From Deltaproteobacteria bacterium IMCC39524 (GTDB lineage: Bacteria; Desulfobacterota; Desulfuromonadia; Desulfuromonadales; BM103), in assembly GCA_029667085.1 (NCBI GenBank), contig JARUHJ010000007.1, positions 80,684-144,683 on the forward strand: a DNA stretch of 64,000 nucleotides, written 5' to 3'. The position numbers and the translations under genes were made by a program. Under the pieces are notes generated by a model. That model did not search any database and was not told the DNA's origin. It saw only the letters and a program-made list of their open reading frames with translations. Of the stretch, positions 8,167 through 18,300 are shown in pieces. The first letter of the stretch is position 1; each line of letters starts with the position of its first letter.

Positions 8167-11100
8167 TCAACGCACAGCGGCGCCAAGTTCAACCCTGGCA
8201 CGGTAGCTCGTTTCCTCTTCCGGAGCCGCCGTGATGTCCGGTTTCTTAAGGAAGATGCGTTTCGGCTCCAGTTGCCCCTCGTCGATCAGGTATCTCTGTA
8301 CTGCAAGGGCTCGCGCCTGGGCGAGTTCGGCGAGATCGTCCGGAGAGACCTCTGTGTGGGTGAAGATCAACTTTTCCATCTCTGCGGGGGGGATCTTTTT
8401 GGTTATGCCGATAAAATTGCGTGGTTTGGGGAAGTCGGCCTTGCGATAGACCTGCCAGAGGTATTCGTCATATTCTTCAGCAGGCACAACCACATTCTCT
8501 TCTGTCCTTCCTTCCTCGAGTTGATCATTCTTGACCAGGTCCAGGTACTTGAGTCGCTTAACCTGTCTGGTGAGTTGCTCGCTGCGGTAGCCTTCTTCAT
8601 CGTTTTCCAGATCAACGAAGCCACTGACCTCGACGTCAATGTTTGGCCGGTCGGCCAGGGCCTGTGCCATGCGCTGCAATTTCTCCATCTCTGCCGAACT
8701 GAGTGATGACGAGCCGTAGGCAAAGCTGATATGGCTGAAGTCTTCTTCGCCGTCACCGAACATGGCTCCGAGCAGGGCGAAGGGCGAGGTTGCTACTTTA
8801 ACCAACAGATTCTTAACGACTGTCCAGATCACACCACCTATGCTGAACTGAGGATCTTCGAGACTTCCGGAGACCGGGATGTCGAGATGAATCTCGCCGT
8901 TGCGGTCTTTGAGCAGGGCCACAGCAAGCTTTACCGGCAGTTCGGTTGAATTCTCACTTTCGATTTCATCACCGAAGCTGAATTGGTCGAGAAAGACCTT
9001 GTTTTTGGCCTTGAGTTGATTGTCCTCAAGATAATATTCAAGAGTCAGGTTGAGCTTGCCCTTTTCAATCAAATAGCCGACATAGTCGCCTGAATAGGGT
9101 GACAAGGGGCTGAGTTCGATGTCATGGAAATTCAGCTTGAGGTCGAGAAAAAGCTTTTCCGCCAACGGGTTGATGACGCCGCTGATCTGTAACGGAGACT
9201 GGCTGCGTAACTGCCCTCTCAGGTCGACCTGGGCGCGTGATTCAGCTTCAGAGCTGACACCTTCGATCCGCCCGCCGAGATCTCGCATATCTGCTGTGAA
9301 CAGTCGGGAGAGGTGACGGTCGGTGAAATCGACATGACCTCCCTGCAGGGTGATGGTGTTGATATTTATGACCGGAGGTGTTGTCGTCTCAGACTCCTCC
9401 ACGGGGGAGCTCTCCTGTTTTTGTTCCCCTCTGTCCTCGAGTTCTTCCTTTTTGCTAAAGGCTTCAGCCATGTTGAGACGGGCCTCTTCATCGATCAGTA
9501 CTTTGGCAAAATAATCACTGAGGGTGATTGATTCGATTTCTAGATTTAAAGGCTCCATTCCTCCTTCTATGCCGGCAACCTGCAGACTGTTCCATTTTAA
9601 AAGGTCCTCTTGGTGCAGATTGTCGATCAGGTGGAATCGGCTGACACCGATATCGCCACTGAAGGTGAGCTGCCGCGTGTCAGAGCCCGCTGTGACGTTC
9701 GTTTGCAGCTTGGTGTTGAGGTAGCCATCAGTGAGAACCAGATTGAGATGTTCTTCTATATAGGGAGACAAGCTGGCCAGTGGGATGCGTTTTAGGAGCG
9801 AACTCATGCTGATCGACTGGTCGGCAAGTGAAGCCTTCCCTTTGATGTCGATCTCTCCTTTGCCCTGAAAGAGTGCGCTTAAAGTGAACGGGCTCTCGAC
9901 TTTTTCAGGTGCGGCCAGGTTGTTGAAGATCAGGTTTATGGCGCTGGCGTTCAAATTGGTTGCTGTTGTCGGCAGCTTGTCAATGATGTCAATTTCCAGA
10001 TTCTTGATGGCAAGAGTGCCGATACGATAGCTGAAAACAGGTCCTTCAGGTGTAACCTCAGGAGCCGGCTGCTCTTCCCGGGTCTCGGTGAGTTTGGCAA
10101 GAATCGGGAAGTTGTTTGAGAGAATAGTCCAGTGCCCCTCGGCGGTTCGGGAGAAATTAATCCGACTGTCTGTGTATTCTGCAGAGTCGATTTCCAGTCG
10201 GTTTCTGGCAAGGTCAAAAGAAATGTTCGATATGTTGTTTTCCTTGAGTCTAATGCCTTCATCTGCGTTGAAGGCCATATAAGCATCGCGGATTTTGAAT
10301 TGCCCATGGCTCAAAAGGAATGGCTGCTCCGGGTTGCTCGCAAGGTTGGCGCGAAAATCGATTTTACCTTCTATGGGGACTGAATAAAATCCCACGTAAT
10401 AGGGTTCATAGGCAGCCGTATCGATGTTTCTCAGATCGGTGTCCAGGACTATGGTGAATGGGCTGAGTGAGAAAAGCCCCTTGACCGAGGCCCTTTCGCC
10501 ACGATCTGTCTCCAGAATCAGCTTGAGGGGGCTGGACTGCTTGCCGTCAAGGGTGAAATTCCTGACGTCAATATTGATCTCCCGGGCGATGGTGCTAAAT
10601 CCACCGCTGGCCATTTCATCGGTGAAGAAGAGAACACCATCGCGGACTTCTATGGCGTCGATCTTTAAATCGAAGGGGTTCGATAGTTCCTCGGTGTTTT
10701 CCTCGACGGGGTCACTTGTTTGCGTCGACGCCATACGGGCATGGTTCCATTGTCCCTGGAGGTCACGCTTGAGCTGAACTTCAAGGTTGTAAATACGTAA
10801 GGCCGAGAGGTGGAGGTCCTTTTCTAATGGTTTTGACGGGGCTATTTCAACCTGCAGCAATGGCAGGAAAAAGAGTTGCTCCTGCAAGCTGTCATGGATG
10901 TTAAGGGACGCCAGATTGAGCTTTCCGCTTAACTCGAATTCACCTCCGGTTTCCGGCAAGAGGCGATAGAGCAGGTCAAGATTGAGGCTGAGCTTGCCGC
11001 TAAGGATCTCGACCGGAAGTTCGAATGGCACATAGCCGAGATAAAAGGGCAGGTCGATGTCGTCAAGTTCGAGTTTAAACTGCATCTCCTGAACATCGCT

Positions 11101-11736
11101 AAAAGGTTTCACTTCCCCCGCGAGATTGATTTCTGAATCATTGATTTCTGCTTTGAAGAGAGGTTGGGCGGGATTCTCAACCATATATGGCAGGTTGCCG
11201 ATTGAGGGCAGCACCAGTTGCAGATTACGCACGGTGTGCTGTACTGCTTCATCCAGACTGTTGTCGAGCAGGTCTATCCGGCCATGGTGGATGGACAGGT
11301 TGTTCAGGGAGAAACGGCTCGGTTCGTCGAGGGTTGTGTGCTCAGGTTCATCTGGTTTCTCCGGGAGCAGGTCGCTGAAGTTGAAGCGTTCGGCCGGTTG
11401 CCTTTCCAGGTGAACATAAGGTTTTTCTATGTGTAATTCGTCGATCACCGCTGCGCGATGATAAAGCGAAGCGGCGCTTAAAGAAACTCGCAGTAAATCC
11501 CAGGAGACGAAAGTTTTTTCCTGATCAGTTTCACTGAGCTGGAGTTGCTTGATCGTCACACTGAGGTTGAACGGGTTGATGCTGATCGATTCAATTTTGA
11601 GCGCTCTGCCTGTGTTTTCTGCGACCCAAAGACTGGCACGGCTATTGATAATCCCCGGCAGGATCAAGGTGATGAAGACCAGGGTAAGCAGGCACAGGCT
11701 TACGCCAATCAGAAGAGTTTTTTTCCAGAGCGACAT
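8167..11736 (-). CDS. DUF748/AsmA-like giant envelope protein with OmpA-like end
   Basis: 1189 residues. An N-terminal membrane anchor (about 7-28) is followed by a very long region of amphipathic strands with the DUF748 pattern (LKIESISINPFNLSVTI near 45, then repeated HIEKPYVHLER-like units). This is the AsmA-like fold now linked to phospholipid transport between the two membranes. Low-complexity Glu/Pro/Thr linkers occur near 545 and 760. The C-terminal 200 residues carry an OmpA-like pattern (AYGSSSLSSAEMEKLQRMAQ, later ARALAVQRYLIDEG), as in other DUF748 proteins. It is transcribed away from the TetR/RND operon. A role in lipid traffic or envelope integrity is inferred from the family. 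Confidence 0.8.
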   Translation of the reverse strand: MSLWKKTLLIGVSLCLLTLVFITLILPGIINSRASLWVAENTGRALKIESISINPFNLSVTIKQLQLSETDQEKTFVSWDLLRVSLSAASLYHRAAVIDELHIEKPYVHLERQPAERFNFSDLLPEKPDEPEHTTLDEPSRFSLNNLSIHHGRIDLLDNSLDEAVQHTVRNLQLVLPSIGNLPYMVENPAQPLFKAEINDSEINLAGEVKPFSDVQEMQFKLELDDIDLPFYLGYVPFELPVEILSGKLSLNLDLLYRLLPETGGEFELSGKLNLASLNIHDSLQEQLFFLPLLQVEIAPSKPLEKDLHLSALRIYNLEVQLKRDLQGQWNHARMASTQTSDPVEENTEELSNPFDLKIDAIEVRDGVLFFTDEMASGGFSTIAREINIDVRNFTLDGKQSSPLKLILETDRGERASVKGLFSLSPFTIVLDTDLRNIDTAAYEPYYVGFYSVPIEGKIDFRANLASNPEQPFLLSHGQFKIRDAYMAFNADEGIRLKENNISNISFDLARNRLEIDSAEYTDSRINFSRTAEGHWTILSNNFPILAKLTETREEQPAPEVTPEGPVFSYRIGTLAIKNLEIDIIDKLPTTATNLNASAINLIFNNLAAPEKVESPFTLSALFQGKGEIDIKGKASLADQSISMSSLLKRIPLASLSPYIEEHLNLVLTDGYLNTKLQTNVTAGSDTRQLTFSGDIGVSRFHLIDNLHQEDLLKWNSLQVAGIEGGMEPLNLEIESITLSDYFAKVLIDEEARLNMAEAFSKKEELEDRGEQKQESSPVEESETTTPPVININTITLQGGHVDFTDRHLSRLFTADMRDLGGRIEGVSSEAESRAQVDLRGQLRSQSPLQISGVINPLAEKLFLDLKLNFHDIELSPLSPYSGDYVGYLIEKGKLNLTLEYYLEDNQLKAKNKVFLDQFSFGDEIESENSTELPVKLAVALLKDRNGEIHLDIPVSGSLEDPQFSIGGVIWTVVKNLLVKVATSPFALLGAMFGDGEEDFSHISFAYGSSSLSSAEMEKLQRMAQALADRPNIDVEVSGFVDLENDEEGYRSEQLTRQVKRLKYLDLVKNDQLEEGRTEENVVVPAEEYDEYLWQVYRKADFPKPRNFIGITKKIPPAEMEKLIFTHTEVSPDDLAELAQARALAVQRYLIDEGQLEPKRIFLKKPDITAAPEEETSYRARVELGAAVR

Positions 11737-12036
11737 GAGGAGGCATCCTTGCTGGCAAAGTAGCTTTTACAGACACCCTTAATGACAGATATGTCGAAAG
11801 GCAGGGGGCATCTCTCAAACTAAAGGCTAGCACGTAAGTGGCGGGGTGCAACGAAGGTCTCTGAAATTATTAGTGGTTGTGCAGAACATCCCGGTCTTTG
11901 CTGCGCAGGGTTCGTTGTGCGTGGGGAAATGTATCGTAGCTTCTGTGATTGATTGCGGTGAAACTGTCAGGTTCGCTTGGCGAAAGTGAATTTTGCCGTC
12001 CTTACTCATCAAGCCGCAGGAGCAATCAGAAAAGGC
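11737..12036. other. Divergent intergenic region
   Basis: Space between the DUF748 gene (leftward) and the TetR operon (rightward). Apart from the promoter/operator at 12037-12067 at its right edge I see no conserved element. A 61-codon minus-strand frame (11827-12012) lacks a ribosome site and protein-like features. Confidence 0.4.
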
Positions 12037-12064
12037 TTGACATGATTCAAACGTACGTTTAAAT
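12037..12064 (+). promoter_or_regulatory. Promoter of the tetR-RND operon
   Basis: A perfect -35 TTGACA at 12037-12042 and a -10-like TTAAAT at 12059-12064, 16 bases apart. The spacer is occupied by the palindromic operator, the usual arrangement for repression. Confidence 0.6.
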
Positions 12065-12067
12065 CAT
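12042..12067. promoter_or_regulatory. 26-bp palindromic operator, likely TetR binding site
   Basis: A near-perfect inverted repeat with one mismatched pair (positions 12048/12061), centred on AAACGTACGTTT. It overlaps the -35 end, the spacer and the -10 of the operon promoter. It lies immediately before the TetR gene, so autorepression is the simplest reading. Confidence 0.75.
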
Positions 12068-12118
12068 GTGTATGATCGAATCAATCCTTTCCCTTTTTCA
12101 TGGAGACCTTGTCCTCAG

Positions 12119-12754
12119 ATGAGTCAAGCCGATACCAAGCAGAGGATTCTTGACGCTGCAGAGCATTTTTTTGCCCGCGATGGCTACCATGCCACCTCCC
12201 TGCGTAGCATTACCACCGAGGCTGAAGCCAACCTGGCCGCGGTCAATTACCACTTTGGGAGTAAAGAGTCTCTACTCGAAGCTATTATCGATCGTCGACT
12301 GCGGCCCCTCAACCAGATTCGCCATAGTCAGCTCGAAGCTCTGCTGCAGAAAACAGAAGAAGCCGGAACACTCCCTTGCTGCCGTGACGTCTTGCGAACC
12401 TTCGTCGAACCAACGCTCCGTTTACGTAAGCAGGGGTCGGGCGCAGAGAATTTTGTCGCTCTTGTCGGCAGAACCCTTGCTGAACCACAGGGGATTGCCA
12501 TGTCAATCTTCATGCGGCACATGGAACCGCTGATGCTCCGTTTATTCCAGGCGCTGAGTCTTTCTCTTCCCGGCCTGTCGCGACAGGTCCTCTTCTGGCG
12601 GGTTCACTTTGTGTTGGGTTCCCTGAGCCACGTGATGCGCTGTCATGAACGCCATTCCATTGTTCCAGAAGATGTCAGTATCGATATGAGTGTTGAAGAG
12701 GAAGTGGAACTGTTTCTTGATTTTGCGGCAGCAGGCATGGAGGGGACTCAATAA
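12119..12754 (+). CDS. TetR-family repressor of the adjacent RND efflux operon
   Basis: 211 residues from ATG 12119. The N-terminal helix-turn-helix is typical (TKQRILDAAEHFFARDGYHATSLRSI, then AAVNYHFGSKESLL). The ligand domain has the DUF1956-like look of CerR-type regulators. An in-frame ATG at 12068 is rejected because it lies inside the promoter/operator and would precede transcription. GGAG at 12102-12105 is a weak, rather distant ribosome site. The stop TAA shares its last base with the ATG of the outer-membrane factor, so the regulator is part of the efflux transcript and likely controls itself. Confidence 0.88.
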   Translation: MSQADTKQRILDAAEHFFARDGYHATSLRSITTEAEANLAAVNYHFGSKESLLEAIIDRRLRPLNQIRHSQLEALLQKTEEAGTLPCCRDVLRTFVEPTLRLRKQGSGAENFVALVGRTLAEPQGIAMSIFMRHMEPLMLRLFQALSLSLPGLSRQVLFWRVHFVLGSLSHVMRCHERHSIVPEDVSIDMSVEEEVELFLDFAAAGMEGTQ

Positions 12755-14169
12755 TGAACCGTGTCAGTGCTCTAATCATGATGCTGCTCCTGGCTGGCTG
12801 CTCCCTGCATAAACCGACAGAAGTCAGGCTGTCAGTGGAGCTCCCGCAAGAGTTCCTCGAGCAACAAGTGACAGGTGAGGCCAGGCCGCTTGCTGGGCAG
12901 TGGTGGCTGGCTTTCGAGGATGAACAGCTCAATCAGTTAATGACAGAGCTTTTTAAACAGAACCTGGAACTGACGCAGGCGGTGGCGCGCCTCGAACAAG
13001 TTGAAGCCCTGGCACGGATCACCCGCAGTGCAGAGTCTCCGTTTCTCTCTGGCGGGGGGAATGTGGGTCGCTCAAGCCAGCCCGGCCTCTCGGATGATTT
13101 AATCGGCAACAATCAACAGCTGTCTCTGGCGGCAGGGTACGAGCTTGATCTCTGGGGCAAGCTGTCGGCGCAGAGCAGGGCTGCCGAGTTAGACCTCTCT
13201 GCCAGCCGCCAGGACATGCAGACCCTTTATCTGGGACTGTCAGCACGACTGGCTGACCTCTACTTCCTTGCCATTGAACAGCGCGCACAGTTGGCGCTGA
13301 CCGACCAGTCCATTGCCTCTTTTGCAGAGACTTTGTTGCGTGTCGAAAACCGCTATAACCTGGGACTGGTTCCCGCTGTCGATATGTACCAGGCTCGTCA
13401 GAGCCTGGCCGGAGCACAGGCTGCGCGATATCTTTTTGAAGCGTCCTTGGGCCAAGTCGAGCATGCCATAGCTGTTCTGATAGGGCGATATCCTGAGAGC
13501 AGTCCCGGTGGCAGTCTTGAGCAATTACCCGGAGCCCCCGATCTTTTTGATGCCGGTATCCCTGCTGAGCTGATCAGTCAGCGGCCTGACCTGCAGGCGG
13601 CTTTGCAGCGTGTTGAAGCCGCTGATTACCGCGTAGCTGCGGCTATTGCCGATCGCTTCCCGTCGATCAGCCTTTCTGGCGGCTATGGTTCTCTGCGTCA
13701 GGATGTGACTGCAGGGCTGATCAAAGGCGAGTTCTGGAGCCTGCTTGGCAACCTGGCCATGCCACTCGTTGATGGTGGCCGACGACGTGCCGAGGTCGAC
13801 AGAAAAGAGGCGGCCTTGCGGGAAGCCGTTGCGAATTATCAGCAAAAAGTTTTGACCGCTTTTCAGGAAGTCGAAGACGCTTTGGTCAATAACTATGCAA
13901 CGGAACAACGCGTCGAACGGCTTGCTGAAACCGCACAGGCAACCGGAGCAACCTTGAGGTTGTCAACGGACCGTTATCTCGCCGGCCTGGTGGACTATCT
14001 CCCTGTATTGACAGCCCAGCGTACTGACTTTGATGTCAGCAGTCGACTGCTTGCTGCGCGGCGCCAATTGCTTGCTGAGCGAATCAGTCTGGCAAGAGCG
14101 CTGGGTGGCGACTGGATGAGGGACCAAATGAATTCACGTTTGCAGATTGAAGAGGATAAGAAACAATGA
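12754..14169 (+). CDS. RND efflux outer-membrane factor, NodT/OprM type lipoprotein
   Basis: 471 residues. The signal sequence ends in the lipobox LAGC with C16 as the lipidated cysteine, so the trimeric TolC-like channel is anchored in the outer membrane. Two TolC repeats follow, with typical segments WWLAFEDEQLNQLM near 50, GYELDLWGKL near 130, ISQRPDLQAALQRVEAADYRVAAA near 280 and AFQEVEDALVNNY near 370. One-base overlap with tetR and four-base overlap with the adaptor gene show tight operon packing. Substrates are unknown. Confidence 0.92.
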   Translation: MNRVSALIMMLLLAGCSLHKPTEVRLSVELPQEFLEQQVTGEARPLAGQWWLAFEDEQLNQLMTELFKQNLELTQAVARLEQVEALARITRSAESPFLSGGGNVGRSSQPGLSDDLIGNNQQLSLAAGYELDLWGKLSAQSRAAELDLSASRQDMQTLYLGLSARLADLYFLAIEQRAQLALTDQSIASFAETLLRVENRYNLGLVPAVDMYQARQSLAGAQAARYLFEASLGQVEHAIAVLIGRYPESSPGGSLEQLPGAPDLFDAGIPAELISQRPDLQAALQRVEAADYRVAAAIADRFPSISLSGGYGSLRQDVTAGLIKGEFWSLLGNLAMPLVDGGRRRAEVDRKEAALREAVANYQQKVLTAFQEVEDALVNNYATEQRVERLAETAQATGATLRLSTDRYLAGLVDYLPVLTAQRTDFDVSSRLLAARRQLLAERISLARALGGDWMRDQMNSRLQIEEDKKQ

Positions 14170-15338
14170 AGATGAAGCGAGCTCTACTACCTTTCCTGGT
14201 GATCGTGATTGCCCTGGTGTTGACCTTCGTTCTGGTCAAGTCGCGCAAGACTCCCAAGCCTCATGAGACGCCTCATCTCGGGCCTCTGGTTGAAATTGGA
14301 GTGCTGACTAAAGCCAACCGCCAGATCCTGGTCAGCGGCACCGGCAGTGCCCAGTCGCGCTATGAAGTCAGTATTACGCCACAGGTTAAAGGTCGGGTCA
14401 GCGAGCTTTCACCGCAGATGGTTGCTGGCGGAACCTTTCAAAAAGATGAATTGCTGTTCGCCATCGAAGACCTTGACTACCAGCTGGCGATCGCTCACGC
14501 ACAAGCCACTCTGGCCCAGGCAGAGTTGGAACTCTTGCGCAACGAGAACCTGGCTGACCTGGCCCGGAAGGAATGGCATTCACTGAACAGTGAGAGCGAT
14601 TTAGAGCCAAACCCCTTGGTTGTCTATGAACCCCAGTTGAAAAGTGCCCGGGCTCTGCGCGATGCCGCTCAGGCGAATGTCAAACAGGCCGAACTTAATC
14701 TGCAGCGGACCAGGATCTATGCTCCCTTTGATTGTTACGTGCGCAGCGAGCAGCTCGAGATAGGGCAGTTTCTCATTGCGGGAGCACCGGTGGCGACTGT
14801 GGCAGGGATAGACCAGATAGAAATTGTTGTGCCGGTTTCTCTCGATGAAATTGTCTGGTTACAAGTGCCGCGCAAAGGAACAAAGCAGAGAGGCTCTCTC
14901 GCGAAGGTTGAGTTGCAATCAGGTGGCAGGACATTCCACTGGCAGGGAGAGCTTACCCGATCATTGGGAGAAATTGACCCGCGCAACCGGATGGCGCGCG
15001 TCGTCGTCACTGTGAATGATCCTTTCACCGAGGATACAGAGAAAGCGAATCTACTGAATGATCTTCTGCCGGGCATGTTCGTTAATGTGCAACTTTTGGG
15101 AGAGGAGCTCCCTGATGTCATTTCCGTGCCGCGCGGTGCCCTACACGATAACGACACCATATGGGTGATTGATGACGAAAATCGGTTGCATATCCGTGAG
15201 GTTGATATCCTGCGTCGGGAACGTGATGAAGTTTTGATTCGTTCCGGATTGGATGCGAATGAAAAGATCGTTCTGACCAACCTTTCCGGAGCCGCTGAAG
15301 GGATGCTGCTGAGACCGAAAATGCGGGAGACCAACTAA
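14166..15338 (+). CDS. RND efflux periplasmic adaptor (membrane fusion protein)
   Basis: 390 residues, inner-membrane anchor at about 5-25. A lipoyl-like half motif (VTPQ-VKGRVSELSPQMVAGGTFQKDELLFAIED) at about 70-110 leads into a coiled-coil hairpin. The returning half (RIYAPFDCYVRSEQLEIGQFLIAGAPVATV) follows, then the beta-barrel and membrane-proximal domains. This is the HlyD/AcrA family order. The start overlaps the preceding gene by ATGA and the stop TAA overlaps the pump gene's ATG by one base. Confidence 0.92.
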   Translation: MKMKRALLPFLVIVIALVLTFVLVKSRKTPKPHETPHLGPLVEIGVLTKANRQILVSGTGSAQSRYEVSITPQVKGRVSELSPQMVAGGTFQKDELLFAIEDLDYQLAIAHAQATLAQAELELLRNENLADLARKEWHSLNSESDLEPNPLVVYEPQLKSARALRDAAQANVKQAELNLQRTRIYAPFDCYVRSEQLEIGQFLIAGAPVATVAGIDQIEIVVPVSLDEIVWLQVPRKGTKQRGSLAKVELQSGGRTFHWQGELTRSLGEIDPRNRMARVVVTVNDPFTEDTEKANLLNDLLPGMFVNVQLLGEELPDVISVPRGALHDNDTIWVIDDENRLHIREVDILRRERDEVLIRSGLDANEKIVLTNLSGAAEGMLLRPKMRETN

Positions 15339-18300
15339 TGAACGGGGCTATTCGCTGGATGGCGGAGAATCACGTTGCTGCCAATCTGTTGATGCTGGTG
15401 CTGATCGTTGGCGGCGTGATCATGGGCTTCAGCATCAAACAGGAAGTCTTCCCGGATATCACCCTTGATCGGATTCAGGTTAGCGTGGCTTATCCTGGCG
15501 CTGGTCCGGAAGAGGTCGAAGAGGGTGTCATCTTCAAGGTCGAGGAAAACCTGACCGGGGTTGACGGTATCAAACAGGTTAAATCCGTTGCGGCTGAAGG
15601 TTACGGGAGTGTTATTGCGGAAGTTACAACTGACGCTGACATAGATCTGGTCCTGCAAGATATTAAGAGCGAGGTGGATCGTATTACCACCTTTCCGAAG
15701 GATGCGGAACAACCGGTGGTCAGTAAAATTCTCAACCGCCGTGAAGTCATCTCCGTGGTTGTCTTCGGTGCTCTGCCGGAGCGCAGCTTACGCGAGTTGG
15801 CAGAGCAGGTTCGAGACGAACTGCTACTGGAACCCGGCATCACCCAGGTCGATTTGAGTGGTGTGCGACCCTACGAAATTTCCATTGAGATCAGCGAGGA
15901 TAACCTGCGCCGCTACGGCTTAACCTTTGATCAGGTGGCGCAAAGGGTTCGTCAGGCGTCTCTCGATCTTCCCGGTGGAACCATCAAGGCCGACTCGGGC
16001 GAAGTCCTTATCCGGACCAAGGAGCGCCGCTATGTGGGGCATGAGTACGCCCGTATCGTTGTTTTAACAACGGTCGATGGTACAGAAGTCAGCCTCGGTG
16101 ACATTGCAACCATTCAGGATGGGTTCGAGGAGACCGATCAGTTCGGGCTCTTTGATGGCCAACCTGCAGCCATGGTCAAGGTTTATCGGGTCGGTGATCA
16201 GAAGCCCACGGAAATATCCGATACGGTCAAAAAGTTTGTCGAGGCGAAGCGCAGGCAACTTCCCGAATCGGTCGACCTTGCGACCTGGAACGATAATTCT
16301 GAGCTTTTCAAAAGCCGCAAAGACCTGCTGATCAGGAATGCTTTGATCGGTCTGGTCCTGGTGTTTGTTACCCTCGGCCTGTTCCTTGAGATTCGTCTGG
16401 CACTCTGGGTCATGCTTGGCATCCCCATCTCTTTCTGCGGCGCCCTGCTCTTTATGCCCGCCATCGACGTATCGATTAACATGATCTCGCTCTTCGCATT
16501 TATCATGGCGCTCGGCATCGTGGTCGATGATGCCATTGTCGTCGGAGAAAACATTTACGAGCATCGACAGTCCGGCAAAACTTATCTGCAGGCGGCCGTT
16601 GATGGCACGATCGAGGTTGCTCAGCCGGTTATCTTTGCCATTCTAACTTCGGTGACAGCCTTTTTGCCCCTGCTCTTCACGACCGGCATCATGGGCAAAT
16701 TCATCATGGTCATTCCGGCGATCGTTATTACGATTCTGCTGGTCTCTCTTGTCGAAGGTCTATTCATTTTGCCAGCGCACCTGGCGTTTGGCAAACCTCG
16801 TCAGGACACGGGTGGTTTCCTGGGCTGGCTGGATAAAAACCGCAAACGGTTTGGTCAGGCACTGCAGAAATTCATCGAGGGCCCCTATCGGAAGACTCTC
16901 GCGCTTTGTCTGGAATACCGCTACACGACGATTGCCGCTGCCTGTGCGGTTTTGCTGATGGCCGGGGTCGGTCTGGTCGGTGGTGGTATTGTCAAGTTCC
17001 GCTTTATGCCCGAGGTCGATGGTGATGTTATTCAGGTTGCTCTTGAGTTGGCACCGGGGAGTTCTGTGGAATTGACAACCCGGATTCAGGAGCAGATCGT
17101 TAATGCCGGCATGGACGTGATTGCCGACTACGATAAGGATCGCCCGGCGTCTGATTCAGTGATGCGTCACGTCTATGCGTCGGTTGGTTCAGCGACAACG
17201 GACAGGGGCCCTGGCGGCGCAAGTTCCAGTGCCGGTGGGAACTTGGCCACGATTTCCATGTTTCTGACTCCGAGTGAGCGGCGGGGAGTGCCGGCTACGG
17301 AAATCTCAAATCGCTGGCGCGAACGGGTGGGAGAGATCGCCTCGGTTGAAAAGCTGACGTTTGTTTCGAACTTGATTCATCTCGGTGCCAATATCGATAT
17401 TCAACTGGCTCATGAGGACTTTACCGTTTTGGATGAGGCGGCCGAACGTCTCAAAGAACTCATTGCTACATATCCCGGGACGGGAGATATCACAGACAAT
17501 TACACTCTGGGCAAACGGGAGGTGAAAGTTCGCCTGAAGGCAGAAGCCCGCACCCTCGGGATTACGGAAGAGAACCTTGGTCGACAGTTGCGTGGTGCTT
17601 TTTATGGTTCTGAGGCTTTGCGATTACAGCGTGGTCGCAATGAAGTCAAGGTTCTGGTTCGCTACCCGGAAGAGAGCCGGAGGCGGTTCTGGGATCTGGA
17701 AACCATGCGCATCCGGGTGCCGAATGGTGGCGAGATCCCTCTGGATCGGGCGGCGACCCTGGTTGAGAGTCGCGGTTTCAGCAAAATCAACCGCAGCGAT
17801 CGGAAGCGCGTGATCAATGTTACGGCGACAGTCGACAGCCATACTGCCAACGCCGAAGAGGTTGTCGCTGCAATTAAAGCAACTGACTTGCCGAAATTGA
17901 TGGCCGACTACCCCGGGTTGAGCTACGACATGGAAGGTGAAGACAAGAACCGTAGAGAGTCGATGGAGAGTATGTTCAAAGGTTTTAAACTGGTGTTGAT
18001 TGTCATCTTTGCTTTGCTTGCGATTCCTTTTCGCAGCTACTCTCAGCCGCTGCTGATTATGGTTGCGATTCCGTTCGGGATTGTCGGCGCGATTCTTGGG
18101 CATTTTATTATGGGCTACGACCTGAGTATCCTGAGCATGTTTGGCATCGTTGCCCTGACCGGCGTGGTGGTCAATGATTCATTGCTGTTGATTGACTACA
18201 TCAACCGTGTTCGCCGTAAGGGGACGTCTTTGATGGATGCGGTTATGGAGGCAGGGCAAAGACGTTTCCGACCGATTTTACTGACCTCTCTGACGACATT

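Noticed and set aside
7982..8170. 62-codon minus-strand frame after the DUF748 gene
   Set aside because: No ribosome site and no domain; overlaps the DUF748 stop by a few bases only.
12068..12118. Upstream ATG for the TetR gene
   Set aside because: It lies directly next to the operator and around the expected transcription start, and adds 17 residues without family similarity.
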